From positions 1 through 14,562 of the forward strand of contig JAEXFF010000130.1 in assembly GCA_023400335.1 (NCBI GenBank): a DNA stretch of 14,562 nucleotides. The letters run 5' to 3'. Positions 6,650 to 13,225 of this stretch are shown one piece after another. Source of the stretch: Bacteroidota bacterium (lineage in GTDB: Bacteria > Bacteroidota > Bacteroidia > Bacteroidales > Marinifilaceae). The position numbers and the translations under genes are program-made. Position 1 is the stretch's first letter, and each line of letters begins with the position of its first letter. A model generated the notes under the pieces. It ran no database searches. It worked only from the letters and a program-made list of their open reading frames with translations, and had not been told where the DNA came from.

Positions 6650-7597
6650 ATGCGGAATTATTTCAGAATCAGAATTCTTCAAATTCTAAGACTACTTAAA
6701 GAGTTAGGTGTTTTTCGATTTTTATTCATCATCGGGATAGCTATCTTACTTTTTAGTTTATGTGTCAGAATTATTTCTACCTTTGAAATATCTGCTTTGA
6801 TTTTGTCCCTCCTACCTGCAACAATTCAATTTAATCGAAAAGACCTATTATTCATACGGACATCTTTTGCAAATGCAAACATACTATTATTCATAGAGTA
6901 TATTTTTATTACATTGCCCATATTGATAATTACTTTGCTTTTTGCCAAACATTTTATTGTTTTTGCTTTCTGTATCATAATCATTTTCTTGATATCTAAT
7001 ATTTTTATAATCAGGATCAAAGAAAAAAGCCAGAAACAAATATTTAATTGGCATAAATATCTCATTTCACCAAACTTTTTTGAATGGATATCCGGCCTAC
7101 GAAAAAATCCACTTTTTTTCATTATTTATTTTATAGGATTACTGCTGTCCTTTTTCCCTTTTGTTTCTGTGATCACTATGATCATCTGCGCATTTATTCT
7201 ATCTTCTTTCTTTTTGGAACCGGAACCTCTTTCATACATTCTCAGTTATGAAATCGGTGAAAAAAAGTTTATACACTATAAGATAGGCCGGAATCTCTAT
7301 AAATATCTGATACTTATGTCCCCTTTGTTTATTCTTGGCCTGTTATTTAACCCCGGCCAATATATTATGCTATGTATGGTCCTTTTATCCTGTGTGATTG
7401 GTTTCATTGCGATTATTGTGTCAAAATATGCAACCTATATTCCGAACCATACTTCGGTAGGTTTTAATCTTATAAGCACACTTATCCTCACGAGTATAAT
7501 TTTTTCCCCGCTAATGATAATAACAATTCCCATATTACTGATCAGTTACCTCGGGGCTATCGAAAATCTTAAAAAATATTTGGATGATTACAATTGA
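6650..7597 (+). CDS. ABC-type transporter integral membrane protein, substrate unknown
   Basis: The protein has 315 residues, strongly hydrophobic, with about eight predicted membrane segments: roughly 22-40, 44-58, 77-98, 101-122, 154-172, 173-188, 218-257 (probably two) and 270-299. A basic soluble loop lies at 122-153 (KEKSQKQ...NFFEWISGLRKNP). There is no signal peptide and no FtsX/MacB periplasmic domain. The role comes mainly from its partner: the ATPase start at 7584 overlaps this gene's last 14 bases, a sign of translational coupling. Short Bacteroidota permeases paired this way are often annotated as peptide or antimicrobial exporters, but nothing here fixes the substrate. Base composition is much more AT-rich than dcu or ansB, suggesting transfer. 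The start ATG at 6650 has no strong Shine-Dalgarno, which is usual in this phylum. Confidence 0.75.
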   Translation: MRNYFRIRILQILRLLKELGVFRFLFIIGIAILLFSLCVRIISTFEISALILSLLPATIQFNRKDLLFIRTSFANANILLFIEYIFITLPILIITLLFAKHFIVFAFCIIIIFLISNIFIIRIKEKSQKQIFNWHKYLISPNFFEWISGLRKNPLFFIIYFIGLLLSFFPFVSVITMIICAFILSSFFLEPEPLSYILSYEIGEKKFIHYKIGRNLYKYLILMSPLFILGLLFNPGQYIMLCMVLLSCVIGFIAIIVSKYATYIPNHTSVGFNLISTLILTSIIFSPLMIITIPILLISYLGAIENLKKYLDDYN

Positions 7598-8264
7598 AAA
7601 TTTAAGTTTTGCTTATGACAAAAAACCGGTAATAAATGATATTTCTATGGTGTTAGAAGAAGGAATATTTGGCATTATTGGCATAAACGGCTCAGGTAAA
7701 ACAACATTGTTAAATCTTATCTATGGCTTAATTAAGCCAGATGCCGGTTCCATTTTATATAATGGAAGTCACAAAGTGAAAAAAAATTCATCGTTCGTCG
7801 GAACGGAGAACTATTTCTTTTCGCGCATTACAGGGAGAGAACATTTAAGTCTGTTTAAAAATCCCGACTTCGATGAAAATTTATGGAGCAATATTTTGGG
7901 TATTCCTTTGGATACCTATATTAGTAGCTATTCAACCGGGATGAGAAAAAAATTAAGTATACTAACCAGCTTAAAAACAAATAAAGAAGTATATATATTT
8001 GATGAGCCTTTTAACGGTCTTGATTTAGAAAGTTGCCAAATAGTAATCCTGATTTTAAAAGAACTGAAAAATAAGGCTAAAACCGTTATTATTACTTCGC
8101 ATATAATCGATGTTTTAAAAGAATTATGCAACAAATATTATCTTTTATCCGAGGGTAAAATAAATCATGTTTACAGGAATGATGAATTTGACATACTTAA
8201 AAACAAGATCAAGCATATAATATCTGATGAAAAAGAAGAGTTGATCAAACAAGCATTGTTGTAA
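7584..8264 (+). CDS. ABC transporter ATP-binding protein
   Basis: The cytoplasmic ATPase has 226 residues. Walker A is GINGSGKTT (33-41). At the usual Q-loop place (about 72-77, VGTENY) there is no Gln; E75 may take the role, as in some CcmA-like ATPases. The signature is STGMRKK (117-123) instead of LSGGQ, and is seen in CcmA/NatA-like exporters. Walker B is VYIFDEP (136-142) with catalytic E141, the D-loop is GLD (145-147) and the H-loop is H173. The set is complete for ATP hydrolysis. It overlaps the upstream permease by 14 bases and is the last gene of the pair. No immunity, peptide-precursor or regulator gene is visible nearby. It is AT-rich like its partner. Confidence 0.93.
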   Translation: MITIENLSFAYDKKPVINDISMVLEEGIFGIIGINGSGKTTLLNLIYGLIKPDAGSILYNGSHKVKKNSSFVGTENYFFSRITGREHLSLFKNPDFDENLWSNILGIPLDTYISSYSTGMRKKLSILTSLKTNKEVYIFDEPFNGLDLESCQIVILILKELKNKAKTVIITSHIIDVLKELCNKYYLLSEGKINHVYRNDEFDILKNKIKHIISDEKEELIKQALL

Positions 8265-8374
8265 TTATAATTGATTCATTACCCATTTTTAATTTTTTAG
8301 TAGTGAATGTAGACACAATTAAATATGTTTTAGCTACTTGTTTTTGTGTGTATATAATATCAGAGGGAGGAAAG

Positions 8375-8423
8375 CAGTGATTTAGGTGTTTATTTTTGTA
8401 TTTTTATACAGTAAAAATCACTG
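8375..8423. repeat. Inverted repeat with 9-bp arms
   Basis: CAGTGATTT (8375-8383) is perfectly inverted at 8415-8423 (AAATCACTG) around a 31-base AT-rich loop, with a nested TTTTTA/TAAAAA hairpin. It may be a MITE or REP relic, or a weak terminator. Confidence 0.4.
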
Positions 8424-8516
8424 AATAATCCTGATGTTGGAAAATATGATAAGGTAAGCGTATCCTTTATATCATTTTCAAAAAGGAACCGTCTATTCTC
8501 TAACAGTCCCATTATT

Positions 8517-8624
8517 TTATGCTTCATTATTTTCTTTCTGCTTTTTCTTTTCTGTCTTCCTTTTGTCAAACTCTTCCGGATTTTTCAAAATTGATAACTC
8601 AGTATTAATATGCTTTACTCCCTT
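8517..8624 (-). pseudogene. Possible C-terminal relic of an unidentified gene
   Basis: A minus-strand frame of 35 codons between stops reads KGVKHINTELSILKNPEEFD and then a Lys/Glu-rich tail. It has no start codon. The residue mix is protein-like and it ends next to the REP-like motif, so it may be the last codons of a gene cut by rearrangement. I do not recognise it, and it may be chance. Confidence 0.25.
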
Positions 8625-8630
8625 TTATAA

Positions 8631-8649
8631 TAGCACAAGGGGACGGGGG
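8631..8649 (+). repeat. Truncated REP-like motif (TAGCAC..GGGGACGGGGG)
   Basis: TAGCAC (8631-8636) is followed by GGGGACGGGGG (8639-8649). The matching GTGCTA half expected 3' is missing because ansB-derived sequence starts at 8647. The same core occurs at 13121 and 13237. Confidence 0.55.
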
Positions 8650-9019
8650 TTATGTATTCAATGGCAAAGTTCACTATAACCAAAGCACCGACAAATTACA
8701 CACCACTCAATCTGTCTTCGACGTGACGGACCTGAATCAGCTCCCGAAGTCGGTATCCTCTACAGCTATTCCAACGTAGAACCGGAAGCATTGAACGCTC
8801 TGATCCGGAATCGTTACCAGGGAATCATACATGCCGGTGTAGGAAACGGGAATATTCACAAAAACCTGCTTCCCGGTCTGACCGAAGCTAGCCGTAACGG
8901 CATTCTGGTGGTACGCTCCAGCCGTGTTCTTACCGGTCCTACCACCCCGGAAGCAGAAATTGATGACTCGGTATACGGTTTTATTGCCTCCCAAGAACTC
9001 AACCCGCAAAAAGCCCGCA
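8647..9019 (+). pseudogene. Inverted partial copy of ansB (codons about 206-330)
   Basis: This 373-base block is the reverse-complement counterpart of 3580-3953 in the intact asparaginase gene. Outside a 40-base patch (8790-8829) I count four substitutions and one deleted A (frameshift after CTCCCGAAG at about 8750). Inside the patch I count 17 mismatches. The fragment starts in the middle of the C-terminal domain, lacks all catalytic residues except none-essential C-terminal parts, and is fused at 9019/9020 to transposase sequence. It cannot make an asparaginase. The proximity and inverted orientation suggest rearrangement or transfer of a second ansB allele, with partial gene conversion. 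Confidence 0.93.
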
Positions 9020-9359
9020 GACAAACGGCATTTGCGAACGGTTTAACAGGACTGTACAAAATGAGTTCTATACCATTGCATTCAGAAAGAAAATTTATAC
9101 CTCCATCGAACAGTTGCAGATCGCCCCCGATATGTGGATGAACTCGTACAACACGCAAAGAACGCACTCCGGAAAGTACTGCTTCGGGAAAACTCCCCTG
9201 CAAACTTTTATCGAAGGGATTGCCGTGGCGAGAAGGTATCAATTAACAAATGAGGAAGTTATACAACAGAATGATACTGATAAAATATCATCCGGTTGTG
9301 TGAGTGAAGAAAGTTGTGTAACCTCTCAACAAACATCTGACAGTTTTTTTATCCTATAG
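9018..9359 (+). pseudogene. IS transposase C-terminal fragment (DDE integrase core, IS3/IS481-like)
   Basis: The frame from 9018 to TAG at 9359 reads QTNGICERFNRTVQNEFY, IAFRKKIYTSIEQLQ, DMWMNSYNTQRTHSGKY and CFGKTPLQTFIEG. This is the last part of a retroviral-type DDE transposase: the Glu of ERF is the third catalytic acid, and YNxxRTHSG..P is the family's C-terminal motif. The two catalytic Asp residues and the HTH region would lie upstream and are absent, replaced by the ansB fragment. The last 45 or so residues (after ARRYQL) are poorly conserved in type but keep the frame open. About 114 of some 320-400 residues remain. It is non-functional. Confidence 0.88.
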
Positions 9360-9584
9360 TGAACCAAGTGTCAGGGCAAGTCTTGACTATTACATTACCT
9401 GCCTTTTTAAAGAAACGCTTTTAATCACTGATTCACAAAAAATTAGAGCGAAATATTTTGTTTTTTGTCGCAAAAAAAAGGTTTTTGAATTTTTCTTGCA
9501 GAAGTTTTGAAAAGTAAAAATAGAAAGAGAGAAGGGGAGATCCGGAAGATTAGACTTGCGGATACCCCTTTTATCCAAATGAGT
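9360..9584. other. Non-coding stretch with probable IS right end
   Basis: After the transposase stop, CAAGTGTCAGGGCAAGTC (9365-9382) followed by TTGACTATTACA resembles the terminal inverted repeat of IS481-like elements, but no partner end is present to confirm it. The rest is AT-rich up to the ridA terminator. No gene is seen. Confidence 0.4.
9534..9568 (-). terminator. Probable ridA terminator
   Basis: GGGG-AG-ATCCG (9534-9544) pairs with CGGAT-A-CCCC (9559-9568), a 9-bp stem with a small internal bulge and a 14-base loop. On the minus strand it lies 17 bases after the ridA stop and is followed by a pyrimidine-rich stretch. Confidence 0.5.
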
Positions 9585-9962
9585 TTATTTAGCAGCTATT
9601 GTTTCAATCTCTACCAATGCTCCCATCGGCAGGGACTTTACAGCAAATGCAGCCCGGGCCGGGCAATCGGTTTTATAATATCGGGCATATACTTCGTTCA
9701 TGGCTGCAAAATCACTGATATCACTTAATAAACAAGTAGATTTTACTACATTTTCAAAAGTATAACCGGCTTCTTCCAGGATATAGCCGATGTTCTTCAG
9801 CGCTTGCTCGGTTTGTTCTTTAATACCTCCTTCTGCGAATTTACCGGTGTTTACATCGACAGGAAGTTGACCGCTGATATAAAGGGTACCGTTTACTTCA
9901 ACAGCTTGGCTGTAAGGACCGATAGCTTTCGGCGCTTTTGGAGAATTGATGATCTTTTTCAT
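9585..9962 (-). CDS. ridA: RidA family 2-iminobutanoate/2-iminopropanoate deaminase
   Basis: RidA hydrolyses the reactive enamine/imine products of PLP enzymes such as threonine dehydratase, protecting other enzymes. The 125-residue length fits the trimeric RidA/YjgF/UK114 family. Active-site residues are in place: Y17 in GPYSQA, R103 in CPARAAF (E. coli R105) and E118 in VEIE (E. coli E120), with the R-to-E spacing of 15 conserved. These residues support true deaminase activity rather than one of the inactive Rid subfamilies. It lies 69 bases downstream of the AGCS symporter gene on the same strand and may be cotranscribed, but the gap also has a perfect -7 box (10003-10010). Confidence 0.96.
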   Translation of the reverse strand: MKKIINSPKAPKAIGPYSQAVEVNGTLYISGQLPVDVNTGKFAEGGIKEQTEQALKNIGYILEEAGYTFENVVKSTCLLSDISDFAAMNEVYARYYKTDCPARAAFAVKSLPMGALVEIETIAAK

Positions 9963-10002
9963 GATGTTTTGAATGAAAATCTTTATTAATGATTCGTTAG
10001 GA

Positions 10003-10010
10003 CAAATTTA
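10003..10010 (-). promoter_or_regulatory. Possible internal promoter (-7 box) for ridA
   Basis: TAAATTTG on the minus strand is a perfect TAnnTTTG, in the 69-base gap between agcS and ridA. The leader would be about 35 bases. The -33 element is weak. Confidence 0.4.
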
Positions 10011-10031
10011 TAAAAATAAATGAAGAAATTT

Positions 10032-11435
10032 TTATTTCCATTCGGTAACTTCTTCATCGAGTTCCGGAATGGATGACGACTTGAAAACCGGACTTTTTAT
10101 TCCTGCTTTTTTCTGCCGGTTATAGTCTGCGAGAGCTTTAAGTGCAATTTTTCCTAGCAGTAAAATGGCTATCAGATTGGTTATGGTCATAATCGCCATA
10201 AAGAGATCAGCCAGATTCCATACTAAATCCAGACCTGCAATTGCTCCAAATAGAACCATTGCACTGACGCCTAGGCGGTAAAGTTGCAAATAGAGGGGAT
10301 GGGGACTGATAAAGAAGAGGTTGGTTTCGCAATAGGAATAATTCCCGACGATAGAACTAAAAGCAAACAACAGAATGCAAAAAGCGACAAAATATTTTCC
10401 GAAAATTCCGATTTCTCCGGTTAAGGCGGCTTGTGTCAGTTGGATTCCTTTTATACTTCCATCCAGAGGAATGTCTGAAAGTAAAATGATGAATGCGGTA
10501 CAACTACAGATGACAATCGTATCGGTAAATACACTGAGGGCCTGAATTAGTCCTTGTTTTACCGGGTGAGATACAGAAGCAGTGGCAGCGGCATTAGGAG
10601 CAGATCCCATTCCGGCTTCGTTGGAAAACAGGCCGCGCCTTACTCCTTGCATGATAGTGGCCCCTAAGCCACCCCCAAGTATTTGTTCAAATCCGAAAGC
10701 GTTGGCAAAAATGTGATCGATCAGGGAAGGGAGGGCTGTAATATGAGTGATCAGGATAAAAAAAGCTACCAAAATGTAAGCAATGGCCATAATCGGTACG
10801 ATAATACCGGAAACTCGGGCTATCCGGTGAATACCTCCGAATATGGTCAGAATTGTAAAAAAAGTCAGTCCTATTGCCAGCCATATCCGGTTCACCCCTA
10901 AAGCTTCGTTAAAAGCCAGTGAAATAGTGTTGGCTTGTACGGAGTTGAATACCATCCCAAACGTGACAATGATGATGGCTGCGAAGAGTGTACCCATCCA
11001 TTTTTGTTTCAGGCCCTTCTTCATATAAAAAGCCGGTCCGCCTATATAAGATTTTTCTCCTTTTTCTTTATAAATTTGAGCTAAAGTCGATTCGACAAAG
11101 GCCGAGGCAGAACCAATCAGTGCAATCAGCCACATCCAGAATACAGCTCCCGGTCCCCCTAAAGCCAGAGCTGTTGCAACTCCTGCTAAGTTACCTGTGC
11201 CAACCCTGGAAGCTGTGGCAATACAAAAGGCCTGGAAAGAGGAAACTGTATTTTTGCTGTTGTTTCCGGCAACACCCTCTCCAAGTAGACGCGACATTTC
11301 CTTTATTTTCCTGAATTGGACGAAGCGGGAACGAAAAGTAAAATATAAACCTGTACAAATTAGGGGAACTATAATCAGAAAAGTCCAGATCCAGTCATTG
11401 ATTAAAATAACCCAATTGTTGAGGATTTCTTGCAT
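10032..11435 (-). CDS. AGCS family sodium:amino acid (alanine/glycine) symporter
   Basis: The protein imports alanine, glycine or a related small amino acid with Na+ across the inner membrane. The 467-residue length and about eleven membrane segments fit the alanine-or-glycine:cation symporter (AgcS/AlsT) family. Diagnostic stretches: SFQAFCIATASRVGTGNLAG (66-85), GGPAFYMKKGL (132-142), GVRRGLFSNEAGMGSAPNAA (264-283) with ASVSHPVKQG following, and TDTIVICSCTAF (304-315). The C-terminus is a short charged cytoplasmic tail. A perfect -7 box (11463-11470) lies just upstream. It is followed on the same strand by ridA, suggesting a link between amino-acid uptake and catabolic damage control. Exact substrate is not readable. 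Confidence 0.95.
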   Translation of the reverse strand: MQEILNNWVILINDWIWTFLIIVPLICTGLYFTFRSRFVQFRKIKEMSRLLGEGVAGNNSKNTVSSFQAFCIATASRVGTGNLAGVATALALGGPGAVFWMWLIALIGSASAFVESTLAQIYKEKGEKSYIGGPAFYMKKGLKQKWMGTLFAAIIIVTFGMVFNSVQANTISLAFNEALGVNRIWLAIGLTFFTILTIFGGIHRIARVSGIIVPIMAIAYILVAFFILITHITALPSLIDHIFANAFGFEQILGGGLGATIMQGVRRGLFSNEAGMGSAPNAAATASVSHPVKQGLIQALSVFTDTIVICSCTAFIILLSDIPLDGSIKGIQLTQAALTGEIGIFGKYFVAFCILLFAFSSIVGNYSYCETNLFFISPHPLYLQLYRLGVSAMVLFGAIAGLDLVWNLADLFMAIMTITNLIAILLLGKIALKALADYNRQKKAGIKSPVFKSSSIPELDEEVTEWK

Positions 11436-11462
11436 AATTTGTTTTTTTTACTGCTTTCTTCA

Positions 11463-11470
11463 CAAATATA
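11463..11470 (-). promoter_or_regulatory. -7 box for agcS
   Basis: TATATTTG on the minus strand, a perfect TAnnTTTG, sits 28 bases before the agcS ATG at 11435. I see no good TTTG at 19-21 bases upstream. Confidence 0.45.
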
Positions 11471-11545
11471 CGGTATATAATGTCAAATGTCTCACTCTTT
11501 ATAAATTAAATTTTCCCGTTTGTCCTGGATGAATGCATGTTCAAT

Positions 11546-11752
11546 ATGAATGCAAAGTCTTTTATTTTATAACAGAAATTTAAGTTATTACTGGAAAAGG
11601 GACATAAAAGGGTTTCGGTAACGAATATTTGTCAGATTCTGGGAATGGCCCGGGGATTATTATATCATTATCCTGAAAATAAGGAAAAATTATTTGCAGA
11701 AATTACGGATATATTTTTAATCAAAAATCTCCAAAAGAAGATAAGTTATTGA
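11546..11752 (+). pseudogene. TetR-family regulator N-terminal remnant with an in-frame stop
   Basis: From the ATG at 11546 the frame gives eight codons (MNAKSFIL), a TAA at 11570-11572, and then 59 codons in the same frame to TGA at 11752. The second part holds KGHKRVSVTNICQILGMARG, LLYHYPENKEKLFAEI and TDIF. This is the TetR helix-turn-helix pattern (VSVxxIxxxxGMARGxLYxYFxxKExLFxxI). TetR repressors are about 190-210 residues; the ligand-binding domain is wholly missing after the third helix. A functional product is unlikely. Its former target gene is not identifiable; it is divergent from agcS, but that may be coincidence. Confidence 0.75.
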
Positions 11753-12176
11753 AAATAAATCACAGGATATGGTCTTAAAAAGAGGTTAGTAATGTTTTAG
11801 CACATATGCAATTACTTTGAATTGCTGCGTTTGGCATCTCTTTCAAATAACTCTGTACAAGCAGAGGATTTTTGGCCAGGGTAACAGAATATGAAAACTA
11901 TTTTTCCTGCTTGATCAAGTCAACATTGACAATATAGAGAAAAAGGGTAGCACCTTGCGCTGCCTCTTCTCGTTTATAAATGAAACTGCCGTCTTCATTA
12001 AAATCACCAGGCATGTCCGTACCCTCCGGCCATTATCACATTCATACGATTGCAAAGTAAGTAAAAGTAAGTATATAGGCTCCCAAATGCCTGATTTTTT
12101 GTAAACAGAAGGAATTAAGTCCTTGTATAGCAATAAATGGCTGTCTTTTTTATAGCAGCTGTTTATTGTTATAACT
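11753..12176. other. Mostly non-coding stretch
   Basis: No convincing gene is seen. A 38-codon minus frame (ATG 12014 to TAG 11898) starting MPGDFNEDGSFIYKREEAAQ has protein-like composition, and a second minus frame covers 11915-12133. I recognise neither. The shorter one may be a C-terminal relic, since WPEGTD precedes its Met in frame. Confidence 0.3.
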
Positions 12177-12592
12177 TTATGTTATTAGGCGTGTAACGTT
12201 TACCGGCAGAAGTTTTAGCCGCGCAAAATGAATATGCTCCCGGGTAAAAGAAGGAGCGTCTGCGTGTACAGGCATGCTTTCCTGTGGTGTCCGCAGCCCG
12301 GTATTCGTGAATGTTACGTCCGATAGCGAAACTCCCTGCTGGTCGTCGGCTGTTTGTGCATTTTGCCCTTCGCCTTGTTCCTGTCCGGCTTCGGGCTGGG
12401 GCAATGCAGGTGTCGGTTGAATTTTTCGCTCCGGCATTGCAACCTCTGCCTTTAGGGGCTGTAGCTTTTTTTCTTCTTCCCGCGCTGCCGACGGTTTTAT
12501 TTTGTTTATCGCAGTTTGCCGTTATCTTTCTCTGATCGTCCGACTTCGGTAAAACGATTATTTCCCCCTGAGGGCATGGCTTTTGAGCATAA
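12177..12592 (-). pseudogene. Frameshifted unidentified gene, likely mobile-element debris
   Basis: Two minus frames join into one plausible protein. The first begins at an ATG near 12576 (MPSGGNNRFTEVGRSEKDNG, KLR) and stops. About there, another frame opens (RQTAINKIKPSAAREEEKK...) and runs for about 115 codons to TAA at 12177, with a Glu/Gln/Pro-rich middle (PTPALPQPEAGQEQGEGQNA) and an end VTFTNTGLRTPQESMPVHAD, RLKLLPVNVTRLIT. The joint near 12520 suggests a frameshift. A third frame (147 codons from 12612) is low-complexity in Arg/Lys and looks like a shadow. The region is richer in GC than its surroundings. I do not recognise the family; a charged linker protein of a conjugative element would fit, but this is inference. 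Confidence 0.4.
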
Positions 12593-12684
12593 CTTAAAAT
12601 GTATAGCGTCATTCAATATACCCCTTGCCGTGTTTTAACTTCGTTTTTTATTATAGAAATCTTTTTTTTTTTTGTAAAACTATG

Positions 12685-12692
12685 TATCTTTG
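12685..12692 (+). promoter_or_regulatory. -7 box for the tRNA-Tyr/tRNA-Gly unit
   Basis: TATCTTTG is a perfect TAnnTTTG, with a T-run (about 12662-12673) upstream in the -33 area. The expected start near 12699 is about 27 bases before tRNA-Tyr. Confidence 0.5.
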
Positions 12693-12725
12693 CAAGCGCA
12701 AAAAGAGAAAGTTCTTTGAATAAAA

Positions 12726-12808
12726 GGGGAGATACCAAAGTGGCCAACTGGGGCAGACTGTAACTCTGCTGACTTATGTCTTCGTAGGTTCGAATCCTGC
12801 TCTCCCGA
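12726..12808 (+). tRNA. tRNA-Tyr (anticodon GTA)
   Basis: A class II tRNA with a long variable arm. The anticodon stem GCAGA/TCTGC encloses loop CTGTAAC, with GTA at 34-36. The T arm is GTAGG-TTCGAAT-CCTGC. The acceptor strands are GGGGAGA and TCTCCCG, with six pairs and an apparent G1:G72 mismatch, then discriminator A73. CCA is not encoded. Identity as Tyr is clear from the anticodon and variable arm. Confidence 0.95.
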
Positions 12809-12822
12809 CAAATTTTAAACGG

Positions 12823-12840
12823 CGGATGCTGTAGCATCCG
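12823..12840 (+). terminator. Hairpin after tRNA-Tyr
   Basis: CGGATGC (12823-12829) pairs with GCATCCG (12834-12840) around a TGTA loop. The following bases are only moderately T-rich (GTGATTTTGAAAATTTTT), so it may be a processing or weak termination signal rather than a strong terminator. Confidence 0.4.
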
Positions 12841-12998
12841 GTGATTTTGAAAATTTTTGCAGTCAAAAGCTCATTTTTGTAAGTCAAAAGTTTTAAAATC
12901 AATAAGAAAGATCCCTTCTTTCGCCGTATAAAATTTGTGAGTTTCTCCCTTCCGGACCGGCGGGCAAAGTGAGCCTGTCCTGTTTAGGGGAATGTCTT

Positions 12999-13071
12999 GC
13001 GGAAATAGCTCAGTCGATAGAGCACTAGCCTTCCAAGCTGGGGGTCGCGGGTTTGAGTCCCGTTTTCCGCT
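12999..13071 (+). tRNA. tRNA-Gly (anticodon TCC)
   Basis: A 73-base cloverleaf: acceptor GCGGAAA/TTTCCGC, D stem GCTC/GAGC, anticodon stem CTAGC/GCTGG with loop CTTCCAA (TCC, reading GGA), T arm GCGGG-TTTGAGT-CCCGT and discriminator T. CCA is not encoded. It follows tRNA-Tyr by 190 bases on the same strand. Confidence 0.97.
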
Positions 13072-13082
13072 CATTTAAAATG

Positions 13083-13119
13083 AAGCAGTTACATGAAAAT
13101 GTAGCTGCTTTTTCTTTTT
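13083..13119 (+). terminator. Intrinsic terminator after tRNA-Gly
   Basis: AAGCAGTTACAT (13083-13094) pairs with ATGTAGCTGCTT (13099-13110) around GAAA: a 12-bp stem with one G-U pair, followed by TTTCTTTTT. A strong rho-independent terminator for the tRNA unit. Confidence 0.85.
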
Positions 13120-13120
13120 A

Positions 13121-13140
13121 GGGGACGGGGGTAGGTGCTA
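13121..13140 (+). repeat. REP-like motif, left copy (GGGGACGGGGG..GTGCTA)
   Basis: GGGGACGGGGG (13121-13131) with GTGCTA at 13135-13140. The 5' TAGCAC half is absent. It is inverted relative to the copy at 13226-13255, and the two enclose about 85 bases of AT-rich sequence with no gene. Confidence 0.6.
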
Positions 13141-13225
13141 TTTTAAATAAGTTATCAGTAGCGTTTCAACGGATAATTCAAAAGAAATATCTAGAAGTAT
13201 TCAAAAAATGTAAATATTTTGTTTT

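Larger units (their letters stand above)
8265..8646. other. Non-coding stretch downstream of the ABC pair
   Basis: The stretch contains the inverted repeat at 8375-8423, a possible gene relic on the minus strand at 8517-8624, and the truncated REP-like motif ending at 8649. No complete gene is seen. No clear intrinsic terminator follows the ATPase gene directly. Confidence 0.5.

Noticed and set aside
12169-12612. 147-codon minus frame MTLYILSYAQKPCPQG...
   Set aside because: It is Arg/Lys/Ala-rich and shadow-like; the alternative pair of frames looks more like protein.
12613-12837. Minus-strand frame containing CRESRIRTYEDISQQS
   Set aside because: It is the antisense of tRNA-Tyr and its hairpin; not a gene.
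12871-13074. Minus-strand frame MSGKRDSNPRPPAWKASALS...
   Set aside because: It is the antisense of tRNA-Gly, a well-known false protein in databases.
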